Shown piece by piece: positions 1-9,000 of a stretch of 64,000 bases of DNA (positions are counted from its first letter, which is position 1; the number at the start of each line of letters is the position of its first letter). The position numbers and the translations under genes are program-made. Source of the DNA: an uncultured Clostridia bacterium (GTDB lineage Bacteria > Bacillota > Clostridia > Christensenellales > Borkfalkiaceae); assembly GCA_947630705.1 (NCBI GenBank), contig CANRIK010000007.1, forward strand, positions 1 through 64,000, given 5' to 3'. Under the pieces are notes generated by a model. The model was given only the letters and a program-made list of their open reading frames with translations. It ran no database searches and had not been told where the DNA came from.

Positions 1-544
1 GCATTCTTATTTTTCTAAGCGCGGCACGAGGAGCGTCAGCGACGAAGTAGCGCATTATCTCGCGCGAACGGTGACCGAATGCGGGTTTCTACCCGCATGA
101 GACGGCTCCGCCGTAGGCGGTGGTGGGGGGATCACGCCCGCCTTATCTCTCGGCGCCCCTCCTAGGGGAGCTGTCGCGCTGCCCTTGCGCGACCGAGGGG
201 TTTCCCTTCTACCGCGTCATCCTGAACCCCAAGGCCTCCCCCTTCGGGGGTGGAGCAACGCGTTCTGCCAAGGATTGATAATCCTTGGCGCGTTGCGACA
301 TGAGTGCCCCGCGCGCATTCTTATTTTTCTAAGCGCGGCACGAGGAGCGTCAGCGACGAAGTAGCGCATTATCTCGCGCGAACGGTGACCGAATGCGGGT
401 TTCTACCCGCATGAGACGGCTCCGCCGTAGGCGGTGGTGGGGGGATCACGCCCGCCTTATCTCTCGGCGCCCCTCCTAGGGGAGCTGTCGCGCTGCCCTT
501 GCGCGACCGAGGGGTTTCCCTTCTACCGCGTCATCCTGAACCCC
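1..544. repeat. Direct duplication of a 230-bp hairpin-rich block
   Basis: Bases 1-230 recur without visible change at 315-544. Each copy holds a TGCGGG/CCCGCA hairpin and the GGGGAGCTGTC-stem motif that recurs elsewhere in the first 25 kb. No plausible gene lies here: the short open frame across the second copy has no ribosome site and lies entirely in repeat sequence. Nothing else is seen in the first 700 bases apart from the nested hairpin between the two copies. Confidence 0.85.
255..296. other. Nested hairpin element (copy 1 of a structured repeat)
   Basis: An outer 8-bp stem (GCAACGCG/CGCGTTGC) encloses a TTCTG bulge and an inner 9-bp stem (CCAAGGATT/AATCCTTGG) with a GAT loop. The same architecture, with different paired bases, occurs at 24519-24569. 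Function unknown; a structured RNA or a folded mobile repeat are both possible. Confidence 0.6.
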
Positions 545-707
545 CGTAGGGGGGTGAAGGATCCCGAAGAACGAAGTCCGAACTTCGGCTCACTGCGTTC
601 GCCGCTTCCCCTAAAAGGGGCAGCGAGGGGACTACCGCCCTATCTTCCTAAAAACGGAAATTATTGACAAAAAAGCGAACTATTTCCAAACAATTTTGGA
701 AAATTTC

Positions 708-736
708 TTGACTTTATGAAACGATAATGATAGAAT
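708..736 (+). promoter_or_regulatory. Sigma-A promoter of first giant surface protein
   Basis: TTGACT, 17-bp spacer, TAGAAT. The predicted start is about 18 bases upstream of the double palindrome in the leader. Confidence 0.75.
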
Positions 737-760
737 AAGAATGAGACCGTGTGGGATTCT

Positions 761-797
761 GCCCCCATGGGGGCAGTTTGTCATTTCATGACAAACT
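761..797 (+). promoter_or_regulatory. Leader double palindrome (copy 1)
   Basis: The palindrome GCCCCCATGGGGGC is followed directly by a 10-bp inverted repeat, AGTTTGTCAT - 3 nt - ATGACAAACT. The identical pair sits in the leaders of the next two paralogues; only the 3-nt loop differs (TTC here, GTT there). It may act as tandem RNA hairpins or as an operator. Confidence 0.7.
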
Positions 798-871
798 AAA
801 AAATCTTAACCGGAAAATAAAATCAGGCAAAGCGGACAAGATAATATCCGTATAGCAATTCAGGAGGAAGT

Positions 872-3800
872 ATGAAAGTATTGAAGAAACAGGGTTTGAC
901 GCTGTTCCTCATCGCTGCGCTTATCGTGACGTTGACGCTCGGCATCGTTTTTATGATGCCTGCCCGCACGGCAAACGCGGAAGAGTTCGTTCCCAAAAAG
1001 ACGGAAACGGTTGCCGACGAGCAAGCTCTTTTAGCCGCGGTTAAAAATGCCGGCGATACGCCCACGTTGATCAAACTCGACGCGAGTATCGAGTTAAAGA
1101 CATCGGCAGTCAGTATCGGTCAGAATCAAACCATTGCAATTGATTTGAACGGCCACACCCTTTCGAGAGCCGGCTGGGTCATTGTCAACTGGTGGGGGAA
1201 ACTTTACCTTCAAGACAGCTCGTCCGAAAAGACGGGGACGATTGCCGACGCGAATACCAATGGCGGCACCAATGTCATGGGGCTCGTTTACAACTACGGC
1301 GAGATGCATTCGAGCGTCAATTATGACGTTGTATACAGTTCTTGCGTAGCAATTACCAACCAACTGCGCCTCACCGGAGAGGACAACACCGAATATATCT
1401 GCAACCCCTCGCTGACGATCACGGGCGGCACCATAAAGCACCGGGGCTCGTCCAACAACGGCGTTACTCTTCTCGAGGTCATCGACGGCGACGTTACGAT
1501 CGAGGGCGGCACGTTTATTACGGAACAATATCACGGGTCGAACACAATGCTTCTCGACGTAAGTTCGACATATGTCTATCCGCCTGATTATCTTAATGTT
1601 CATCTCGATTACGGCACGGACTACGTTCAGAATCCAGAGGGCGGCTTTATGTCGACTCCCGTAGGTGAGGAAAAGTCGCGGCAAGCGATGGAACAACTCC
1701 AACCCATTGTTGAGGCTTACGATGCGCACCGTGAAAGTACGATTACGATAAACGACGGCGATTTTACGTCGTTCGATTCCAAATGCGGTGTGTTAAACGT
1801 CGCCGCCAAAGTCGAGAGATGCACCGGAATTCACTGTGGTTCCTCGAGCGCCGGCTGGGGTTCCGCGGATGCCGAAGATTACAACGCAACCGTTTCGATC
1901 ACGGGCGGCAGATGGGGGAGGGATCTCTCCGGTTATGTGCCCGAGGGTAAGTGGATGGACTTGATCGAGGAAACGACGGGCGACGGCAAAGATACCTACT
2001 ATACGGTGCGTGACGTTGATCGTAGCCGCGTGGGCGCGGAGGTTACCATAAAGGGTGTTACACGTCCGTACATCGATTTCCTGTCGGCATGGAATGCGGC
2101 AAAGACAACCGTAGCGGAAGAGCATATTATTAAATTGTTACAGGATAGCACAATTAAATCTTTGAGCTTGGAACAAGTCAGCGGCGACATGGTTCTTGAT
2201 CTTAACGGTCATAAATTGAAGATAGATCCTGAAGCAAGCAACGCCAAACACATTGCTGTAAGTAATAGTATATTCAGTTATCCGAACCGTTTTATTATCC
2301 GTGATACAAGCGTTTATCAAAATGGCGAACTTGAATTGAGCGCATCAAAAGGCATCGGCAGGCAGTCATACTTTTATTTATATACGGGAGCTACGAAAGT
2401 CGTACTTGAAAGCGGAACGATCCGTCAGACTGGTTTGGCACCGGAGAGCTATAAGGATTATTCTATAGACAGTGTGACAAGTAGCAATGACGATAGATTG
2501 TATGAAATGTCGCTGTTCAAATTTTCTCCCACAGGATTGAGCTCCGGATATCTTGATAAATATGAAAATGAGTTTCTTGATTCCGTCACAATTAAGGGTG
2601 GTAACATTGTCTCTGAATTAAGTTTCGGAACGGCAGAAAATGTTGTGACGACGCACCCTGGGGTTTTGGTTGGATATACGCCCAAGTCTGGAAATTATGA
2701 GTTTGGCGTAGTGTCAAAAGAAAAGGACTTTGTTCCCAATAAAGATAAGATTATAATCCTCGATCTTGAAGCCTATCTTGCAGACGGTACCAAGTCGTGT
2801 ATTTTCTCTTGGAACTTTGATGATATCCTTTCTCCCAAAGGATTGTCGAGCAGCCCGCGCGGCAATGATTATATCGTTTCCAAAGTGGGTGAGGGGGAAT
2901 ATTTCCTCGTCGGTTCTTCCTCTGAAAAATTTGGAACTTTGGCGCAGGCATTGAGCAAAGCGCAAGAGGGCGACACCATTTTTGTCCTGCAAGATGCGAC
3001 GATCGATGAGGCGGTAACGATCAACAAGGGCATAACGCTCGATCTCAATGCGACGACCGACTTCACCGTCACGGTCGGCGAACAAGGTTCGATCACGCTC
3101 ACGGACGGCGCCTCGATCAAATACGGCGCGATCGAGGGCGGCGTTACGGCCGCGGGCGACGCGCAGTTGAGCGGAACAAAAATCACCGGAGAAATCAACG
3201 TTACGGGCGGTACGCTTTCGATCGACAGCGGTATATACGAAGGAGCCTTTACAGTGAGCGGTGCAGAACTTGCAATCACCGGCGGCTCATTCAGGGGCGA
3301 CCAGATCCAGACGCTCGATCAATATTTCGGGAATTTCCTCGGGGCATATATCGAAGCGGGTAAGGAATACGTGCCCGATACGCTCTATCCCGTGCAGATC
3401 GCGCCCAATCTTGCGGCGCAGAAATGGTATAAGGATAATTCGGCGAAAGAGAATTTCGAGATCGCCACGACTGATGAGTGGAACTACTTCTCCCTCTATG
3501 TCAACAGCGGAGCAGATTCGTTCGAAAAGAAAACCGTAAAATTGACTGCCCCGCTCAACTTCGGCGGGAACCCTTCGGGAGTGTCGCTCTTTGCGGCGCG
3601 TGAAGCGGCAACGCCCTTCCTCCCCGCGGGCAATGTCGCGCATCCGTTTATGGGCTCCTTTGACGGGCAGGAAAATGAGATCACCGGAATCGTTGCGCGG
3701 GAAAAATTGGTGGGTTTGTTCGGTTATACCAAATCGGTAACCACTATCAGCAATGTGACGGTACGCAACTCTACGTTCACCGTGGGCAATGGCTACCTCG

Positions 3801-5800
3801 ACGAACTCAACGCGGGAGCGGGAACACTTGCCGGCGGTGCGATCATCGGTGAAGGCTATAACGGAACCGTTCAAAATAATATCATACTCGAAAAAGTTAC
3901 TGTTGATCATGATATTAACGGCTATTCGATTTTCAGCGGCGCACTCATCGGGCATACGTGGGGGAGCGTTACCGTTACAGATTTAAGTATGACGGAATCT
4001 TCCGTAGCCAGCAACTGGAAAGCGGGCGGCTTGGTTGGTTATTATGAGGGCGATTTCACGTTGACAAACGGCGAGATCTCAAATGTAGAGGTCGATACAA
4101 GCGATTCCTTCTTCGCCCCCGGTGTTTTGGCCGGGCACGCAAACGGTACGAATACGACCTTTACAGACTGCAAAGTTGAGGCGCCCGACCAGTCTTTGAT
4201 CGGAACGTCGTACAACAACAGATCAAAGAATGTTACGATTACGGGAGCCGAGACGGATATTCATGTCGAATCGCTTGGAACGACAGGGACGGAAAGCGTT
4301 AAGATCGATCTTACCAAAGATGAAAAGGGCAACGCTTCGCAGGTGCAGTTCTCTGAAAAAGAACTTCCTTCCAACCTGACCATCACCCAAAACGGAACGG
4401 ATATTGTCAAGGAAGGTCAGCCGACAGAAGCTGCGGGCGACCTCAAAACCGATCCCGAGAACGGAAGTTTCATCTTTGAGTCTAATCCAAAGAATATTGA
4501 TCTCTACACGGAGGGCTCACTCCATGTCGGCAGCTATGATACAATCACGGCGGCACTTGCAGATGCGTCCGAAGGTGACAGAATTTACGTCAATGCCGAT
4601 CATACGGAAGAAGTCACGGTCGGCGGGGATAAGAACGTTGCGCTGAACCTTCTCGGGCATACCCTTATGGGTAAGATCACGGTCGAGGGTACGCTTACGC
4701 TTGAAAACGGCTTCGTGAAAGCGGAAAGCGGAGACGCCGTGACGGTAAGGGGCGGGACGCTCACCCTTGCGGTTCCCGCGCTCGGCGAGGACGAAACGGA
4801 GATCGAGGAACTCAAGATCACGGCAACGAGCGGCAAGGCCGTCAACGGTGATTATACCGTTGAAAAGAACGACAATGTGGTCTGCGTCCGCGTGAGCGAA
4901 AACGAAAACGAGATTTATCTTGCCAAGGAGCATGAAGTCGGTACCTACACCGTAGCGGGTGCGGTCATTACAGTGCGTTGCAAGCACGATGACGTTGAAC
5001 TTGGCACAGTGACTCTTGTCGCTCCCGAGAACACAACGTTCAGCGGCGAAAAGATCGAGGCAACGGTCGTTGTGGCGCCCGATGGCTTCGTCGAGGCTCC
5101 CAAGATCACCTATAAGGATGCAAACGGTGCGGAAGTCCAAGAGATCACCGCGGCGGGGACGTACACGGCTAGCATTACGCTTGGCGATGTGACGGCTAGC
5201 ATCACGATCGAGGTAAAACAGAAAGAGCTTGTCATCAGCAACATTCGCGACACGATCACCTATCAGGGTGAAACGGAGCTTACCCTCACGGTCACGGACT
5301 ATGACCTCACGGATCTTGCGGGAAATCCCGTGGAATTGGATGGCGTCACCGTGACGGTTACGCTCCAAAAATCCAAGTACAACGTCGGCGCGAAGCAGGT
5401 CGTCCTTATCTCGGCGATCAATATGACGGGTAATGATAATTATGCGCTGCACACGGCCGGCAACGAGGTCTTTATGGAACTCGACGTCACGCCTGCGGCT
5501 CTCACGGTAAGAGTTGATAAGAGCGGGAAGGTCGTATACGAAGGATTCGCGAAAGGTGATGACGAGAGCGTTCTCGAAGGCGAGCTTCACCTTGAATGGG
5601 TGGACAACGGCGACGGAACATCCACGGTGACCCCGAGCGGACTCACGAGCGCGAACTATGTGATCACGTTCGAGAGCGGCATCGTAGAGAACGAGCAATC
5701 GTCGAACGCGCTTTGGATCACGCTTGCGGTCGTCGGCGGAGTGATCGTTGCCCTTGGAGCGGTTGCGGTCGTCTACGCAGTCCGCCGTAAGAAGAACTAA
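872..5800 (+). CDS. Giant secreted, membrane-anchored surface protein (paralogue 1)
   Basis: 1642 aa. The start is fixed by AGGAGG four bases upstream. An N-terminal signal peptide ends near ANA-EE (about residue 36). The long ectodomain is beta-rich with recurrent DLNGH-type turns (IDLNGHTLS, LDLNGHKLK), typical of right-handed beta-helix or adhesin proteins. A central segment (about 900-1130) has GLUG-like features: FDGQ..ITGI followed by VGLFGY, and repeated GALIGHTWG-like turns. Near 1450-1590 a module resembles MBG/YDG filamentous-protein domains. A single C-terminal transmembrane helix and an RRKKN tail follow; there is no LPXTG, so anchoring is by the membrane helix. The ligand is unknown. 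The last 195 or so residues are almost identical to paralogue 3, which suggests gene conversion. Confidence 0.85.
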   Translation: MKVLKKQGLTLFLIAALIVTLTLGIVFMMPARTANAEEFVPKKTETVADEQALLAAVKNAGDTPTLIKLDASIELKTSAVSIGQNQTIAIDLNGHTLSRAGWVIVNWWGKLYLQDSSSEKTGTIADANTNGGTNVMGLVYNYGEMHSSVNYDVVYSSCVAITNQLRLTGEDNTEYICNPSLTITGGTIKHRGSSNNGVTLLEVIDGDVTIEGGTFITEQYHGSNTMLLDVSSTYVYPPDYLNVHLDYGTDYVQNPEGGFMSTPVGEEKSRQAMEQLQPIVEAYDAHRESTITINDGDFTSFDSKCGVLNVAAKVERCTGIHCGSSSAGWGSADAEDYNATVSITGGRWGRDLSGYVPEGKWMDLIEETTGDGKDTYYTVRDVDRSRVGAEVTIKGVTRPYIDFLSAWNAAKTTVAEEHIIKLLQDSTIKSLSLEQVSGDMVLDLNGHKLKIDPEASNAKHIAVSNSIFSYPNRFIIRDTSVYQNGELELSASKGIGRQSYFYLYTGATKVVLESGTIRQTGLAPESYKDYSIDSVTSSNDDRLYEMSLFKFSPTGLSSGYLDKYENEFLDSVTIKGGNIVSELSFGTAENVVTTHPGVLVGYTPKSGNYEFGVVSKEKDFVPNKDKIIILDLEAYLADGTKSCIFSWNFDDILSPKGLSSSPRGNDYIVSKVGEGEYFLVGSSSEKFGTLAQALSKAQEGDTIFVLQDATIDEAVTINKGITLDLNATTDFTVTVGEQGSITLTDGASIKYGAIEGGVTAAGDAQLSGTKITGEINVTGGTLSIDSGIYEGAFTVSGAELAITGGSFRGDQIQTLDQYFGNFLGAYIEAGKEYVPDTLYPVQIAPNLAAQKWYKDNSAKENFEIATTDEWNYFSLYVNSGADSFEKKTVKLTAPLNFGGNPSGVSLFAAREAATPFLPAGNVAHPFMGSFDGQENEITGIVAREKLVGLFGYTKSVTTISNVTVRNSTFTVGNGYLDELNAGAGTLAGGAIIGEGYNGTVQNNIILEKVTVDHDINGYSIFSGALIGHTWGSVTVTDLSMTESSVASNWKAGGLVGYYEGDFTLTNGEISNVEVDTSDSFFAPGVLAGHANGTNTTFTDCKVEAPDQSLIGTSYNNRSKNVTITGAETDIHVESLGTTGTESVKIDLTKDEKGNASQVQFSEKELPSNLTITQNGTDIVKEGQPTEAAGDLKTDPENGSFIFESNPKNIDLYTEGSLHVGSYDTITAALADASEGDRIYVNADHTEEVTVGGDKNVALNLLGHTLMGKITVEGTLTLENGFVKAESGDAVTVRGGTLTLAVPALGEDETEIEELKITATSGKAVNGDYTVEKNDNVVCVRVSENENEIYLAKEHEVGTYTVAGAVITVRCKHDDVELGTVTLVAPENTTFSGEKIEATVVVAPDGFVEAPKITYKDANGAEVQEITAAGTYTASITLGDVTASITIEVKQKELVISNIRDTITYQGETELTLTVTDYDLTDLAGNPVELDGVTVTVTLQKSKYNVGAKQVVLISAINMTGNDNYALHTAGNEVFMELDVTPAALTVRVDKSGKVVYEGFAKGDDESVLEGELHLEWVDNGDGTSTVTPSGLTSANYVITFESGIVENEQSSNALWITLAVVGGVIVALGAVAVVYAVRRKKN

Positions 5801-5813
5801 AACCAAATACCCC

Positions 5814-5842
5814 AAAGACCGCCGTTTTTTACGGCGGTCTTT
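5814..5842 (+). terminator. Intrinsic terminator
   Basis: AAAGACCGCCGT pairs with ACGGCGGTCTTT around a T-rich loop, just after the stop codon. Confidence 0.85.
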
Positions 5843-5893
5843 ATAAATTGGGGAAAATTTTTTCTTTTTTTCCGATGAAATTGAAACAAATCC

Positions 5894-5922
5894 TTGACAA
5901 TCCTCATTCGGAATGCTATGAT
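5894..5922 (+). promoter_or_regulatory. Promoter of second giant surface protein
   Basis: TTGACA, 17-bp spacer, TATGAT with a TGC extended -10. The same promoter is repeated almost base for base upstream of paralogue 3. Confidence 0.85.
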
Positions 5923-5945
5923 AAAATCAACTTTCTAAGGATTTT

Positions 5946-5982
5946 GCCCCCATGGGGGCAGTTTGTCATGTTATGACAAACT
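5946..5982 (+). promoter_or_regulatory. Leader double palindrome (copy 2)
   Basis: Same GCCCCCATGGGGGC plus AGTTTGTCAT/ATGACAAACT pair, loop GTT, about 17 bases after the predicted transcription start. An ATG inside the loop opens the reading frame early but has no ribosome site. Confidence 0.7.
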
Positions 5983-6013
5983 AAAAAACCTTAACAGAGG
6001 TCAAGGAGGTAGT

Positions 6014-9000
6014 ATGAAAGTACTCAAAAAGAGAGGAACGATGCTGTTCCTGATTGCTGCGCTTATCGTGACGCTGACGCTCGGCATCATTTTTGCAATG
6101 CCCGCCCGCACCGCCAGCGCGGAGGAGTTTACTCTTGTGACGACGCAGGAAGAGATCGAGAATGCGATCAATGCATCGTCGGATGAGAATCCCGCCTATG
6201 TGAAGCTGGACGGGGATGTCACGATGAATGATGGTGATAAGCTGTGGGTACAGCGCGGTCAAAATATCACCATTGATTTGAATGGACACGTTTTTGCGAG
6301 TGCAAAAACTACGTCCGGTTTGATTGTGAATTATTGGGGAACGATTACGATCACCGATAGTTCTCCGAATAAAACAGGCCTCGTAAAATCTTCTCATGTA
6401 GGGGCAAACGCGTATTTGTTCCAAAACCATGGTAATTTGACTGTTGATGCAAACGTTGATTTTACCAATACAGTCGGTATTTATAACTATGTAAGGCTTT
6501 CGGATGGGGAATATGTATGCAAACCCACGGTTACATTCAAGAGTGGGAATATTAAAGTATGCAGAGGGTATAATGCATTTCTGATGTGTGACGCTTCTTT
6601 CGTTTTCGAGGGGGGTACATTCAGTGATGACGCGGACTCTTTACTTGAGATTGATACTTTTTCCGAAGACGGTGCGAAAATCAGCGGAGATAATCAAGAA
6701 GCAGCAATTGCAGCCGATATTGCAAAACGTAAGGCGAATTTTGACGTCATGGCAGAGCATCGCGGGAGCGATATCGTTGTTTCCGGCGGTGATTTTTCAG
6801 CCTTTGACGGATATTATGCAAGTTTATTGGATCTAACCTATGTCTACACCATACAGACGGATATCAAGTTCTACGATACTTATAACGGTTCATGGAGCGA
6901 TTCCGAGGCGGGAACTCGTGGGAAGGCTGATTATACCGTTGAAATTTCGGGCGGCACATGGGGCTACGATATAGGTGCTTACCTTGCTCCCGGATATTGG
7001 ACAGTGGAAAATCCCGATGCTCAAGGTACATACCTTGTTGAACGCGCACAAGAAAATAGAGCTGTTGTGGAAGCAAACGGGGTTTATTTCAGTACGTTTG
7101 ATGCAGCATGGGCAACAGCTCAAGGCCGTGCGGCAATGGGGAAAGATACAACACTCAAGCTCTTAAATAACTGCGAGACGACGACATTGAATTTCCCTGA
7201 CGCGCCGAATGTGGCAACGATCACAATTGATTTGAATGGATTCGATCTCTCCATTACCCAAAGTTCGGAGGATCAATATCATGTATATGGCTACAATAAC
7301 CAGCGCGAACAGATTACTCTTGTTGTTCGCGACGGAAGCGTAGAGCAGAGCGGCGAACTAAAGCTCATCTACTTGGAAAATGCCGAGAATGGCGGCATCT
7401 ATCTTAGTGAGGATTCCAAATTTGTTTTGGAAAGCGGGACGATCCGCAGAACGGGCGGCCCGCTTAAGGCTGTGGGGTCATATAGTCGCGAGAGCGAAGA
7501 GTACGAATATAAAGCTTTTAGGACGATGTTCCACCTTGCCCCCGCCGGATCCACACAGGGATCCAATCTTTCTTCGTACTATGAAGATGATATGGTGGTA
7601 ATTAAGAGCGGTAGCATTATTTCCGAGCTGAATGGGGAGGCAGGATGGACCGAGGCAGATCGCAAGATGTCCTTTGTCTGCTTCGAGTATGGATATAACG
7701 GGTACTCGAGCTACCAATCCACGCAATATTGCTTAAAAATCGAACCCGATACCGACTATGGCAAAAAGGAAGACACATATTACTCTTCTTTCACGCCGGC
7801 ACAGGACGACAGCAAAACATTAGCGACAGAAAAGAGAAAGCAAGTTGTCAGATTCGACCTTGATGCCCTCAATACTTACCTCAATGGCGAAGGCAAAGGG
7901 TGCCGTTTCTCATGGGATTTGAGCATTCTTGCGCCCGATCTCGTTTGGACGCCTTCGAATGGCGGCTATATCGTCACTCAAAAACAGCCAGACGATAACT
8001 ATTCCGTCAATGGAGAAGGGTTTGCCGAGTTCGCCGAAGCGCTCCAAAAGGCACAAACGGGTGATACGATCCTTGTGCTCAATCCTAATCTCACCGTGAA
8101 TGATGAGAGCGTCATTCTCGACGGCGTAACCCTCGACCTCAATACCTATTTGAGGTATGCCATTACGTTTACAAATGGTATTACGCTGAAAAACGGCGCA
8201 GCAATCAAAAACGGCACTGTGATGGGCGGCGGAGTAATTGTTGACGCGCACGAAGACGGCGGAAAATCCGCTTATTTCGAAAAGGCCGAACTGCAATGCG
8301 ACCTCACCGTGAATGCAAATGCCGACCTTGTCATCTCCGAAGGGAAATATGCGGGGGCCGTCACGGTGCAGAGCGGCGCGAATCTTCTCATCACGGGCGG
8401 TTCCTTCAACGGAAGCGCGATAGAAAATGTCGACCCTTATTTCGGGTTTGCGCTGGGCGCATATATCGCGGCGGGAGAAAAATACGCTGACGGTACGCAG
8501 TACGATGTGAAGATCGCACCTGATCTTGATGCGCAGAAGTGGTATGAAAATAACGAGGGTAAAGCGGCGTTCCAAGTCTCCTCGCCCGATGAATGGAACT
8601 ATTTCGCGGTTTATGTCAACAGCGGCGTAGACACTTTCCAAGGAAAGAAAGTAGAACTTACCGGCGAGCTCAACTTCGGAGGGAACCCTTCGGGCGTGTC
8701 GCTCTTTGCTGCACGCGAAGCGCAGACGCCCTTCCTTCCTGCGGGCAACGCGACCTATCGTTTTAATGGCTCGTTCGACGGACATAACCATGAAATCTCC
8801 GGGATCGTGGCAAAAGAGATGTATGTCGGGTTGTTCGGCTACATGGGCAACGGAACTTTGAGCAATATCAATTTGAAGAATTCGAAGTTTACCGTCGGCA
8901 ACGGATATCTCGACGAATTCAATAAATCCGCAGGCTACCTTGCGGGCTCCGCGATCACCGGCGAATCGTCCGGCGCATATTATGAGAACCTGTCGATCGA

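Noticed and set aside
434-667. Open frame across the second copy of the initial repeat
   Set aside because: No ribosome site, made of hairpin repeats, product not protein-like.
5963-6013. Earlier start for paralogue 2
   Set aside because: The ATG lies inside the leader palindrome; the paralogues all start at the later ATG behind AAGGAGG.
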